Source of the DNA: Paenibacillus phyllosphaerae
Lineage (GTDB): Bacteria > Bacillota > Bacilli > Paenibacillales > Paenibacillaceae
Length of the DNA stretch: 64,000 nucleotides
Direction of reading: 5' to 3'
NCBI RefSeq assembly: GCF_014192105.1
Contig: NZ_JACHXK010000006.1
Span: forward strand, 248,001 to 312,000
The notes beneath the pieces were generated by a model. The model saw only the letters and a program-made list of their open reading frames with translations, did not search any database and was not told where the DNA came from. Numbering within the stretch: the stretch's first letter is position 1; every line of letters begins with the position of its first letter. The translations under genes and the position numbers were made by a program. This document shows positions 26,053 to 34,885 of this stretch, piece after piece.

Positions 26053-27093
26053 ATGGAACGAGCGTTTGCTTCGAGATGGGCACGGAATGTGTTTGTGACT
26101 GTAGGCTGGTTGATTGTCTTGATGTATATCGGGTCAAGATTTTTTACGCACATCGACTTGGCGCTGTACGGCTATATGGTTGGCACGGTTGTGTTTATCG
26201 GCGGTTTTTTCTACCGCTTCATGGCTTGGGCGGATCGCCCGCCGACCAAACTGATCCTACGAAAAGGAATCAAGCTGCTGTTCCGCAAGACGACGCCTGT
26301 CACGGCGGCTGATCACCTTGTCGTTTACCGGTTCATCTGGAACCGCGGCTGGTACCGCTGGTTGCAGCATATTTTGCTTGGGTGGGGCTGCATTCTGTCG
26401 GCATTCGTCACGTTCCCGCTCGTCTTCGGTTGGATGTACTTCACGATGGAGGACAACGGCTTCTACACCGTCGTTATGTTTGGGATCGATCTGATGCGCG
26501 TCAAGGCGGACGGCATTATCGCTTTCCTGTTCTACAATGCGCTCAACATTACGGCGTTCATGGTCATCGGCGGCGTAAGCATGGCATTGAACCGCCGGCT
26601 GCGCAACATGCAAGCACGGGCCGAGCAATCGTTCTCGTATGACTTTCTACCACTCTACCTATTATTGTTTATCTCAGTTACGGGGCTTATTCTCACCTTC
26701 AACAATATCTTCCTGGAGGGTTTCGGCCATCCGGTGATGTCAATGATCCATCAATGGTCCGTTATTATCACGCTGATCTACTTGCCATTCGGAAAACTGG
26801 CACATATCCCGTTCCGTCCGATGAGTGTGCTGGCCCGGAATTATCGTGAGCACTACGGGACGACTGCACCGAAAGCTTGCAAGGTTTGTGGGACGCACTA
26901 TGTGTCCACTGAACAAGCGCAGGACGTTGTCAATGTACTGAAGCATAGCGAAATGGAATTCAAGACCGAAGAAGGCTACCATCTGGCCGAGCTATGTCTG
27001 CCTTGCCGCCGCAAATACCGGATGTCCCGCTTCACTGGCATCCCGACCCACCAGATCAAAGTCAAGGAGGCTAATCAAAATGCCAAAGGATAA
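26053..27093 (+). CDS. Cytochrome b-like membrane subunit with Cys4 tail
   Basis: 346 aa, about six membrane helices and a cytoplasmic-type C-terminal tail. Membrane histidines are spaced as haem b ligands in NarI-like subunits: WLQHILLGWG, then GHPVMSMIHQWSVIITL and LPFGKLAHIPFRP, the last much like the NarI end (PFxRLxH). The tail has CKVCGTHY and CLPCRRKY, a rubredoxin- or zinc-ribbon-like Cys4 set not found in NarI. It probably oxidises quinol and passes electrons to the Rieske or ferredoxin subunit. ATG 26053 is preferred over GTG 26017, which lies before the predicted transcript start. Overlaps the next gene by 14 nt. Confidence 0.7.
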   Translation: MERAFASRWARNVFVTVGWLIVLMYIGSRFFTHIDLALYGYMVGTVVFIGGFFYRFMAWADRPPTKLILRKGIKLLFRKTTPVTAADHLVVYRFIWNRGWYRWLQHILLGWGCILSAFVTFPLVFGWMYFTMEDNGFYTVVMFGIDLMRVKADGIIAFLFYNALNITAFMVIGGVSMALNRRLRNMQARAEQSFSYDFLPLYLLLFISVTGLILTFNNIFLEGFGHPVMSMIHQWSVIITLIYLPFGKLAHIPFRPMSVLARNYREHYGTTAPKACKVCGTHYVSTEQAQDVVNVLKHSEMEFKTEEGYHLAELCLPCRRKYRMSRFTGIPTHQIKVKEANQNAKG

Positions 27094-29278
27094 ATTTTTC
27101 AAGGTGATCGCGAACAAGGAACATCCGGGCGAGAAGCTTGTGCCGACCCACTGCTCCTACTGCGGGATGCAGTGCGGCATGAATTTGCGGGTAGATACCG
27201 GCACGAACAAAATCATCGGCGTTGAGCCGCGCTATGATTGGCCAGTGACGCTTGGCAAAATGTGCCCGAAAGGCGTGACGGCTTACCAACAGACGAATCA
27301 TGACGACCGTCTGATGAAGCCGCTCATCCGGAATGACCGGTCGCTGCGTGGGACGAAGGAAGGATTCCGGGAAGCGACATGGGAGGAAGCGTACGACCTG
27401 ATCGTCCGCAAGTTCCAAGAGATGCAGCAGAGTTATGGCCGTGATTCCTTGTCCGTGTTCAGCGGCGTATCGATGACGAACGAAAAATGCTACCTGACCG
27501 GCAAATTCGCACGTGTTGGTCTGCAAACGAGATACATCGACTACAACGGCCGCTTCTGCATGTCCAGCGCGGCAGCCGGATTCTTGCGCACCTTCGGCAT
27601 TGACAGAGGTTCAACGATTCCATGGACCGATCTTCATGAGACAGACTGCCTTTTCATTGCGGGCAGCAATACGGCGGAGTGCCATCCGACGTCCATGTTC
27701 CGGATCTGGGAGGTACAGAATCGCGGCGGGTACTTGATCGTGGCGGATCCAAGGGAAACCCCGATCGCAAGACGCGCAGACGTTCACCTGGATTTGCGTC
27801 CGGGAACGGACCTGGCGCTCGCGAACTGTATGGTGCACCTGCTCATCAAAGGTGGTTATACCGACGAGCGCTTCGTCGCGGAGCACACGAATGGCTATGA
27901 AGAACTGGCAGAACTGGTGAAGGAATTTACGCCCGAATATACGAGCGAGATTACCGGCGTTGCGCCGGAGAAGCTCATCCGCGCCGCGGAAATCTACGGA
28001 AAAGCGCCGAATGCGGTCGTCATGTTCGCCAGAGGCATCGAGCAGCAGCATAAAGGGTCGGATAACGTATCCGCCTATACGAATATGTGCCTCGTGACCG
28101 GCAAAATCGGCCGTCCAAAAGCCGGCGTCGCGACTTTCACCGGTCAGGGCAACGGGCAAGGCGGACGGGAGCACGGCCAAAAGGCCGATGCGCTTCCGGG
28201 CTACCGGAAGATTACGAATCCGAAGCACGTCGAGGACGTGTCCAAGGTATGGGGCATCAAGCCAGAGGAAATGCCGCAGCCGGGCGTCTCCGCATACGAA
28301 ATGTTCGGGTTGATGAAGGAGAAGACGATCCGCGGCCTATATCTGCTCTGTTCTAATCCGGCGGTTTCCGCACCGAATCTCAATGAAGTGCGCAGCGCGC
28401 TCATGAGTCTGGATTTTATGGTATGCTCCGATATTTTCCTCTCCGAATCGGCGGAATATGCGGATGTCGTCCTGCCGTCCACGACATGGAGCGAAGACGA
28501 AGGAACCGTCACGAATTTGGAGGGGCGCATCATCAAGATCAACAAGGCGCAAGAGCCGATCGGAGAATCGAAGCCGGATTGGCTCATGCAGGTTGAACTG
28601 GCCGAGCGGCTCGGCAGAGGGCAATACTTTAGGCATCTGACTTCCGCGCGGGCCATAAACGACGAGTTCCGTCTGGCTTCCAAAGGCGGCTATGCCGATT
28701 ACTACGGCGCGACGTGGGAAAAGATCGAGGAGCAGCAGGGCGTGTTCTGGCCGTGCAAGGATGATGCGGACAAAGGAACACCGCATATGTTCTTAGATAA
28801 GAAGTTCTATCATCCCGATACGAAAGCAAAGCTGTGCGCGCTGCCTTACCGGCCGCCGGCCGAAGAGCCGTGCGACGACTACCCGCTGCGATTGACGACA
28901 GGCCGTGTCGTCTATCATTATCTGTCGGGCAATCAGACTCGCCGAATTCCGTTCCTCCATGCGATGTGCCCAGAACCGTTCGTGGAGGTGCATCCGGAGA
29001 CGGCCGGCAAATACGGTATCGAGCACGAAGAAATCGTTAAGCTGGCTACCCGTCGCGGGACAGCGAACTTTAAGGTGAAAATGACCGAAGCGATCCGCCC
29101 GGATACCGTCTTCGTGCCCTATCATTTCGGCCACGACGAATCGGTGAATCTGTTGACGATCGCAGCGCTTGATCCGATGTCCCGCATGCCGGAATTCAAA
29201 GTCTGCGCGGTCCAGATCCACAAGACAGTCCATGCTAACAAGAAGCAGCAATCGCAAAGCGAGGCGGTTATACGATGA
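27080..29278 (+). CDS. Molybdopterin oxidoreductase, nitrate-reductase-like (NasA/NarB/NapA type)
   Basis: 732-aa catalytic subunit with Mo-bis-MGD. The N-terminal 4Fe-4S motif is HCSYCGMQCGMN with the fourth Cys in MCPKG. The likely molybdenum-ligand Cys is in SNTAECHPTSMFRIW, the layout of cytoplasmic and periplasmic nitrate reductases. The C-terminal cofactor domain has TTGRVVYHYLSGNQTRR. There is no Tat signal, so it should sit on the cytoplasmic face. The length fits single-cluster NarB/NapA types rather than NarG (about 1200 aa). AAGGAGG precedes the ATG. Nitrate is the likely substrate from the island context, but related oxyanions cannot be excluded. Confidence 0.82.
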   Translation: MPKDKFFKVIANKEHPGEKLVPTHCSYCGMQCGMNLRVDTGTNKIIGVEPRYDWPVTLGKMCPKGVTAYQQTNHDDRLMKPLIRNDRSLRGTKEGFREATWEEAYDLIVRKFQEMQQSYGRDSLSVFSGVSMTNEKCYLTGKFARVGLQTRYIDYNGRFCMSSAAAGFLRTFGIDRGSTIPWTDLHETDCLFIAGSNTAECHPTSMFRIWEVQNRGGYLIVADPRETPIARRADVHLDLRPGTDLALANCMVHLLIKGGYTDERFVAEHTNGYEELAELVKEFTPEYTSEITGVAPEKLIRAAEIYGKAPNAVVMFARGIEQQHKGSDNVSAYTNMCLVTGKIGRPKAGVATFTGQGNGQGGREHGQKADALPGYRKITNPKHVEDVSKVWGIKPEEMPQPGVSAYEMFGLMKEKTIRGLYLLCSNPAVSAPNLNEVRSALMSLDFMVCSDIFLSESAEYADVVLPSTTWSEDEGTVTNLEGRIIKINKAQEPIGESKPDWLMQVELAERLGRGQYFRHLTSARAINDEFRLASKGGYADYYGATWEKIEEQQGVFWPCKDDADKGTPHMFLDKKFYHPDTKAKLCALPYRPPAEEPCDDYPLRLTTGRVVYHYLSGNQTRRIPFLHAMCPEPFVEVHPETAGKYGIEHEEIVKLATRRGTANFKVKMTEAIRPDTVFVPYHFGHDESVNLLTIAALDPMSRMPEFKVCAVQIHKTVHANKKQQSQSEAVIR

Positions 29279-29838
29279 AACAGCATTTATATATTGAGAT
29301 GGATAATTGCATAGGCTGCCGGAGCTGTCTTGCGGCATGCACGCAATGCGGCGGCCATGATGAGCGCAACCGGAACTACGTTTATGACGTGAATCCGCTC
29401 GTCAACCGGCAGACAATCCCGCTGATGTGCCTGCACTGCGTCAATCCGGCGTGCGCGCGGAGCTGTCCGGCCCAGGCGATTCAGGTGACGCCTGAGGGCG
29501 CCGTCCTGTCCGCTCTGGTGGAGAAGTGTATCGGCTGCCAGAACTGCACGATCGCATGCCCGTACGGCATACCGAAATTCGATCATGAGCAAAATTTAAT
29601 GTACAAGTGCGATCTCTGTTACGACCGTACAAAGGACGGCATTCCACCGATGTGCGCTTCTGTATGCCCGACGAATACGCTGCAGTGGCTGACCGAGGAT
29701 GAATTGAAGCAGAAACAGGAGCAGCATCAGCTTGGCCATTGGACGGCCAGCCGCATGCCGTTTGATCCTCTCGAAGGGGAAACGAATGTCAAGATTAGCC
29801 TCCCGGGTATTCTACAGGGAAAACAGAAGCTGTTCTAA
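29275..29838 (+). CDS. Four-cluster ferredoxin-type electron transfer subunit
   Basis: 187 aa of the NrfC/PsrB/DmsB type. Four Cys groups are visible: CIGCRSCLAACTQC, CLHCVNPACARSCP, CIGCQNCTIACPYG and the CDLC...MCASVCP set, enough for four 4Fe-4S clusters. It has no signal peptide, so it partners the cytoplasmic molybdoenzyme. Its ATG overlaps the stop of the previous gene (ATGA), a sign of coupled translation. Confidence 0.92.
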   Translation: MKQHLYIEMDNCIGCRSCLAACTQCGGHDERNRNYVYDVNPLVNRQTIPLMCLHCVNPACARSCPAQAIQVTPEGAVLSALVEKCIGCQNCTIACPYGIPKFDHEQNLMYKCDLCYDRTKDGIPPMCASVCPTNTLQWLTEDELKQKQEQHQLGHWTASRMPFDPLEGETNVKISLPGILQGKQKLF

Positions 29839-29858
29839 GGTAAAGAGGAGGACTTGCG

Positions 29859-30404
29859 ATGATCGAGGATAACAAAGATCAAAAGAATCGTAAACCTGCG
29901 GTTCCCTACGATGAGGATAATTACACGCACAATATCCGGAAGGACAACGAGCGGAAGCTGGACCGGCGCAGTTTTATGAAGATGATGGTCGGCGCAGCCG
30001 GCGTATTCGCGGTATCCACGTTGCCATGGGGCGCAATTGCTGCCAAGCATCTGGCTGCCGGAGATAAACGCACCTATCCGAAAAATAAAATTACGGCGCT
30101 CAGCGACATCCCGGTAGGGGAAGCAGTTGAATTCGCTTATCCCGGCGAGCATGATTCGGCGCTGCTCGTCCGTCTGGAAGAAGGAACGTTCAAGGCGTAC
30201 CAGAATGCGTGCACCCATCTGAAATGCCCGGTGTTCTGGAGCAAGGAGGAGGGCGAGCTCGTCTGCCCGTGCCATCACGGCTTATTCGACGTGCATACTG
30301 GCAAACCGGTTGCCGGTCCGCCGAAGCGGCCGCTGCCTGAGATTGAGCTAGCTGTCGAGAGAGGCACGGTCTACGCAACCGGGGTGAAGCGCTATGAAGC
30401 GTAG
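29859..30404 (+). CDS. Rieske 2Fe-2S protein with Tat-like signal
   Basis: 181 aa. After a charged N-terminus, RRSFMKMMVGAAGVFAVSTL is a twin-arginine type signal or anchor. The Rieske domain holds both cluster motifs, CTHLKC and CPCHHG. It would lie on the outer side of the membrane, like the Rieske protein of bc complexes, but no cytochrome bc genes are nearby. GAGGAGG precedes the ATG. Its place inside a nitrate-reductase operon suggests a quinol-oxidising branch feeding the enzyme. Confidence 0.9.
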   Translation: MIEDNKDQKNRKPAVPYDEDNYTHNIRKDNERKLDRRSFMKMMVGAAGVFAVSTLPWGAIAAKHLAAGDKRTYPKNKITALSDIPVGEAVEFAYPGEHDSALLVRLEEGTFKAYQNACTHLKCPVFWSKEEGELVCPCHHGLFDVHTGKPVAGPPKRPLPEIELAVERGTVYATGVKRYEA

Positions 30405-30582
30405 CTATTACGGCGTCATCTTTTTGAGTCTGGTGTTGCTTGCTTGCATCGTGTTTACGCAGCAGGTTGTGAATGCTTTTTTCTATGAGCAGTATGTAAA
30501 GGTGCTCGTATTCGCGGTTCTTAATATTCTGATGTTCCCGCTTGCCTTCTGGATTTACCGCAAGGAACGGAACGTAGACTGA
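30394..30582 (+). CDS. Small two-helix membrane protein
   Basis: 62 aa with two hydrophobic segments (VIFLSLVLLACIVF and VLVFAVLNILMFPLAFWIY) and a basic end. It overlaps the Rieske gene by 11 nt. No family recognised; it may be an accessory subunit of the membrane complex. Confidence 0.7.
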   Translation: MKRSYYGVIFLSLVLLACIVFTQQVVNAFFYEQYVKVLVFAVLNILMFPLAFWIYRKERNVD

Positions 30583-30601
30583 CCAGGGAGGAGTAAGCCG
30601 G

Positions 30602-30937
30602 ATGGCCTGTGAATATAATGCAGATTTGTGCTTTATCCGGCCTCTCGATTGGGGGGCGACACCGCTGCTGGAAGAGGTCGGCGGACTGCTGAAGGACTTG
30701 TTCAAAGGATCAAGAATGGATTTAGAACCAAGCGAGGAAGAGGGGCTTGAGGTTGTTGTCGCCCGGGTGAACGGCCTTGCGATGTGGGAGCAGGAAGACG
30801 ATTTGCTGGATTGGCTGAATGCCGCGCTGCCGGAATCGTGGTGGATTTGGCTTGCAGGCTATCAGGTGAACGTCATGAAGAAGGAAGACGTTGGGCCGTG
30901 CCGGCTGAAGGGGAAGGGGATCAGACATGGATGTTGA
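30602..30937 (+). CDS. Unknown acidic protein in the nitrate reductase operon
   Basis: 111 aa, acidic, Trp- and Leu-rich (DDLLDWLNAALPESWWIWLAG), no signal or membrane segment. GGGAGGAG lies 8-9 nt before the ATG. I do not recognise it. Operon position and small size fit an assembly chaperone (a role NarJ/NapD play elsewhere), which is inference only. Overlaps the next gene by 11 nt. Confidence 0.68.
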   Translation: MACEYNADLCFIRPLDWGATPLLEEVGGLLKDLFKGSRMDLEPSEEEGLEVVVARVNGLAMWEQEDDLLDWLNAALPESWWIWLAGYQVNVMKKEDVGPCRLKGKGIRHGC

Positions 30938-31217
30938 AAAGGCGCTCAAGCCGCTATGCGGCAGAACGGTTGAAGCCTTAATCGAAGACTTGGCCGGCCA
31001 TGATCCGGTCGCTCCTCCGCGCATCTTTGAGCTCATACGAGTCAAGCTGCTGCCGGAAGGCACCCATCTGAAGTGCTATTTGAACTTGACGCAATTCCTA
31101 TCGATACCGGTTTTCGACGATGAACAGACGAGGCTGACCTTGGATGGTCCGGATGGCACGACATTCGTATCCGAGGATCTGAAGGGACAGCTGCGTTATA
31201 CGTTGATTTGGAGATAA
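30927..31217 (+). CDS. Unknown small protein, last gene of the operon
   Basis: 96 aa, soluble, predicted mixed fold (VEALIEDLAGHDPV, IFELIRVKLLPEGTHLKCYL). The end (LKGQLRYTLIWR) is typical of a short beta strand. No family recognised. Translationally coupled to the gene before it and followed by a stretch without genes, so it ends the module. Confidence 0.65.
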   Translation: MDVEKALKPLCGRTVEALIEDLAGHDPVAPPRIFELIRVKLLPEGTHLKCYLNLTQFLSIPVFDDEQTRLTLDGPDGTTFVSEDLKGQLRYTLIWR

Positions 31218-31653
31218 GGCTGTATATAATACCGCAGCTTGTGGTTGTACGCACAGCGGTTAATCGCATTCCGGGATATGAACTTGTTACAGCATCACGA
31301 AGAGTTAGATGACTGCAAACCAGAGGAAGTATTTCAGCCCTCTCGTCTCCCAGAAGGAGGCGGAAGGGCTATGTTCGTGTTGCGGGACATTTCCCATCGG
31401 CCGCGTCGAGCTGTCGGGTGACAAGAACATATAACTTATATGCTTAAAAGTCGCATAGTTTGCGGCTTTTTTTTATTTTACGATATGTGTTCTCTGCGGC
31501 CGGCGCCGACGCAAGCTGCGGAATCCGTCTGCAGTGTGCAAGCTGTTATCTCCCGATATTCGTCATCCTCGCCGATGGATCCCTTTGGCTCAATGCTCGC
31601 GGAGTAAATTGGCCACAGCTATGTAAACCTTTACATTTGCTGCGGCGACTTGC
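31218..31653. other. Intergenic stretch at the right edge of the island
   Basis: No convincing gene on either strand. It holds the terminator at 31446-31474 and, at 31629-31646, the 18-mer CTTTACATTTGCTGCGGC. That is a one-mismatch copy of 8871-8888 inside the integrase fragment at the other edge. Confidence 0.5.
31446..31474 (+). terminator. Terminator downstream of the nitrate reductase module
   Basis: Stem AAGTCGC/GCGGCTT (one G-T pair), 7-nt loop, then eight T. Confidence 0.8.
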
Positions 31654-32007
31654 TTATGCGAACAGCTTCGGATCCTGTCCGTACTTATTCGTATCGTCAT
31701 CGCCTTCCATGATCGAGAATACGAAGAGAACAATGCCCCCGATGAGCGGAATCAGGCCGATCAGCAGCCACCAGCCGCTCTTGCCGATATCATGAAGACG
31801 CCTTGCGCCAAGCGCTAGACTCGGGAGCAAAATGAATAGCCCATATAGTCCGCTAAGCAGCGAAGATTCGATGCCTAGAATAGCTTCAGCCACGCCAATC
31901 AAGATCGAGATGATGATGTTAACGAGATAAAACATCCAGAATTCCTTGCGTCTTGCCCGGCCGGCGAAACCGGCATAATTGCGAATCACGTTGACATACC
32001 AACCCAT
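31654..32007 (-). CDS. DUF805 membrane protein
   Basis: 117 aa with the DUF805 hallmarks: NYAGFAGRARRKEFWMFYL at the start, LALGARRLHDIGKSGWW in the middle, and three to four hydrophobic segments. Inner membrane, function unknown. AGGGGGAT lies 5 nt before the ATG. Single gene. Confidence 0.9.
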   Translation of the reverse strand: MGWYVNVIRNYAGFAGRARRKEFWMFYLVNIIISILIGVAEAILGIESSLLSGLYGLFILLPSLALGARRLHDIGKSGWWLLIGLIPLIGGIVLFVFSIMEGDDDTNKYGQDPKLFA

Positions 32008-32236
32008 TCTATATCCCCCTAAATGCTCTCGCAGCTGACTTGCGCAGCAACCCTCGCGTCCGCTTGTTTCGTTCAGCTCGTTACTACTTATATCGGCTGA
32101 TCCTTCGCAGAAATGAACGCGTTTTCCGGATTATCGGCCAGTCTGGTCAACATGAAATGACTGGAAGCGGGGAAGCCTAAACGAGAGCCGCCCTGGTTCT
32201 GTCGGACTCTTGACTATGCGCAAGGAGGTGGTGCAC

Positions 32237-33844
32237 GTGACGCGGACCGGTTCTTCCAGGCGAAGCATAAATTTGGCAGCACTTCTGACGGGACTGGTGG
32301 CAGTCTCCATTCTATGTACGGTTATCATTCAGCTCATTGCTTCCTACCAATCCGAGAAGCACGCCCTCATGACGACGACGCTTGCGCTCAACGCGTCCAA
32401 CGCGGAGAAAGTGAACGGAACAATCGGATCGCAGTTCGTCGCGATGCGAGCGAGCCTGAAGACGACGGCTTATTTTGCAGCCCATAATCTAACTCTTCCC
32501 GATGACAAGCTGCAAGCCCAGTTGGAGCTCATCCGCAATACGAGCCGTTATTTCAACTCCCTCTCTTGGGTAGACGAGTCGGGGGTCGTCCGCAATATTG
32601 CTCCGATCAGCATTGGCATCAAAGGTAAAGTCATTACGGAAGGCCTGACCAAAATTGCCCTCGATTCGCGGGCTCCCTATCTGTCGGTTCCCTATATTGC
32701 GCCTAGCGGCAGGTTAACCGTGCTGTTCAGCGAGCCAGTGTATCTACCCGGGGGAATATATAGGGGGCTGATCGCCGGAACGATCTATATGCGGGAGAAC
32801 AATATTCTGTACGAGATTCTGGGAGAGAACAAGGTCGATTCGACCGGTTCTTATTTTTTCGTCGTCGATCCGAACGGCAAGCTGATCTACCATCCGGACA
32901 AAAGCCGCATCGGCGAGGATGTATCGGCCAATCCGGTCGTAGCCAAGATTCGGAGCGGGATTATCAGCGGGCAGCAGATGGTGACGAATACGAAAGGCAT
33001 CCGAATGCTGGCGGCTTACGTCAAAGTACCGGAAAGCGGATGGGGCGTCATTCAGCAAACGCCCGTAAGTGCGGTTTATGAACAGCTGTACCGTAACATT
33101 CGCCATCAACTCCTCAATATGCTCATTCCTTTCGCGGTGCTGCTGCTCTTGGTCATCGCTGTTGCCAGAAGGCTGGCCCGCCCATTCGTAGGACTGGCGG
33201 ACCTGGTGAAGCAATTCTCGCAAGGCGAGCATGTGGCGCTTCCGAAGGCGCAGCCGCATTGGAACCGGGAGGCGGACTTACTGACGAAGACTGTGCTGTT
33301 CGCGCTAGAGACGTTAGAACGGAACAATTCCGAGCTTAAGCATGAGGCTTCGACGGATTCGCTTACAGGGTTATTGAACCGCAGGTCTCTGACGCGAATC
33401 TTGGAAGAATGGATGGGGGTAGAACGGTCTTTTGCCGTGCTGATCATGGATATCGATCATTTCAAATCGGTCAACGATACCTATGGCCATCCCGCAGGGG
33501 ATGAGGTGCTGAAACATATAGCCCGGTTATTGCGAGGAACGGCGGACATGGATACGGTCTGCTGCCGCTACGGGGGCGAAGAATTCTTATTGTTGCTGCC
33601 CGCGGTTCAAATCAAGGAGGCGATCGTCTTCGCAGAACATCTGCGAAGGAAGATTGTCAAGTCCAAGACACCGATCGGCATACGCGTGACCGTCTCGATC
33701 GGCATTGCGGTTTTTCCGGAACATGCCGATACGGCAGAGCGCCTCATCGACATCGCCGACAAGGCGCTGTATCGAGCCAAGCAAGAAGGCCGCAACCGTT
33801 CGGCGGCAGGCAGTACAAGCCGCCTAGATACGCATGGTATCTAA
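32237..33844 (+). CDS. Cache-GGDEF diguanylate cyclase
   Basis: 535 aa. One N-terminal membrane helix (LLTGLVAVSILCTVIIQLI), an extracellular double-Cache sensor domain (about 45-270), a second helix (LLNMLIPFAVLLLLVIAVA), a short linker, and GGDEF (about 370-530) with active site GGEEF. It should make cyclic di-GMP in response to an external small molecule. GTG 32237 is chosen because GGAGGTG (32224-32230) is 6 nt upstream; the frame from 32210 starts before the ribosome site. A hairpin (33818-33850) encloses the stop codon. Confidence 0.92.
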   Translation: MTRTGSSRRSINLAALLTGLVAVSILCTVIIQLIASYQSEKHALMTTTLALNASNAEKVNGTIGSQFVAMRASLKTTAYFAAHNLTLPDDKLQAQLELIRNTSRYFNSLSWVDESGVVRNIAPISIGIKGKVITEGLTKIALDSRAPYLSVPYIAPSGRLTVLFSEPVYLPGGIYRGLIAGTIYMRENNILYEILGENKVDSTGSYFFVVDPNGKLIYHPDKSRIGEDVSANPVVAKIRSGIISGQQMVTNTKGIRMLAAYVKVPESGWGVIQQTPVSAVYEQLYRNIRHQLLNMLIPFAVLLLLVIAVARRLARPFVGLADLVKQFSQGEHVALPKAQPHWNREADLLTKTVLFALETLERNNSELKHEASTDSLTGLLNRRSLTRILEEWMGVERSFAVLIMDIDHFKSVNDTYGHPAGDEVLKHIARLLRGTADMDTVCCRYGGEEFLLLLPAVQIKEAIVFAEHLRRKIVKSKTPIGIRVTVSIGIAVFPEHADTAERLIDIADKALYRAKQEGRNRSAAGSTSRLDTHGI

Positions 33845-33879
33845 GCGGCTGCCGATTCGGCTTATTCTTCCTCTTCCGG

Positions 33880-34869
33880 AATGACGCGTACGCGGCTTGT
33901 ATTGGACTGCAACCCGGCGCGGAAGCAGGTGCCGCGGTAACGAAACTCGAAGAAGGCGGAAGCCCGATTGACGATGATATCGCCCCGCATATCCGATTTA
34001 TTGCGATGACCCATTCGCTGCCGGTTACGAAGCCCATGAGGATCGAATGGCCATTCTCTGCCAGATTCTCTCCGCTGCCGAACAGTACTTTCGTCTATCC
34101 GACAGCAGCTGGCCTGCCGGCATTGGCCGCACAATACGGGGTTCCATTGTCGGACTGCCGCGTAATGTCCAATTCGCTTGATCCGCTTGCTGAAACTAGC
34201 GAAGAGGTGAAACGGCTAGCGAAGTACACGGATTTGCGGACGCCGGACATACTGATCGTCTATCCAGGGCGTCTGACGACCGGCAAACAGTTCGAGAAGG
34301 CTGCAGCCTTGGCCGGCGCGGTCGGTACCGCTTCAGGTCAAAGCGTTAAGATTATTTTTTGCGACTTCCCGTCGATGGATATTGCTCCTGCAACCTACAA
34401 AGCGCTGATACGCGATCAAGGGACTGCTTACGGCCTTGAGGAGGCGGATATCGTATTTACGTCTGATTATGATTGGCCGGACGGTTTCCCGCACCAAGGC
34501 GTTATGGATTTATTCAGGCTAAGCAATCTGTTCGTATGCACGTCGTTCTCGGAGTCGTTCGGGCTGATCGTGCTGGAGGCGGCTAGCAGAGGCAATATGC
34601 TCGTATTGAATGAAGCGGTCCCGGCTCTGCGAGAGCTCGGGACCCGGCTTAACGCGTATTTCATGCGGTGGAACGCGCGTAATCTTGGATACGACACGAC
34701 GGAGCATTATCATCCGTCGGAACGCGCATATTTGATGGAGCATGGTGCGGCTATTGCGGAACGGCTGACTTCGAATCCCGTACTTCATGCCAAGACGCAG
34801 GTTAGGCAATCGTATCATCCCCGCTCGATCTGGGAACGCGAGCTGAAGCCGTTACTTGAGGGGATATAG
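33880..34869 (+). pseudogene. 5'-truncated GT4-type glycosyltransferase
   Basis: The C-terminal half of a family 4 glycosyltransferase: DILIVYPGRLTTGKQFEKAA and, near the end, VCTSFSESFGLIVLEAASRG with the conserved E-x7-E pattern. Upstream of ATG 34006 the frame stays open and still looks coding back to NDAYAAC at 33880. It contains no ATG, GTG or TTG there, and 34006 has no ribosome site. The acceptor-binding N-terminal part is reduced. The fragment begins just after the cyclase hairpin, so deletion of its front end is likely. Confidence 0.6.
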
Positions 34870-34885
34870 ACGTCAGCCTCTCGGA

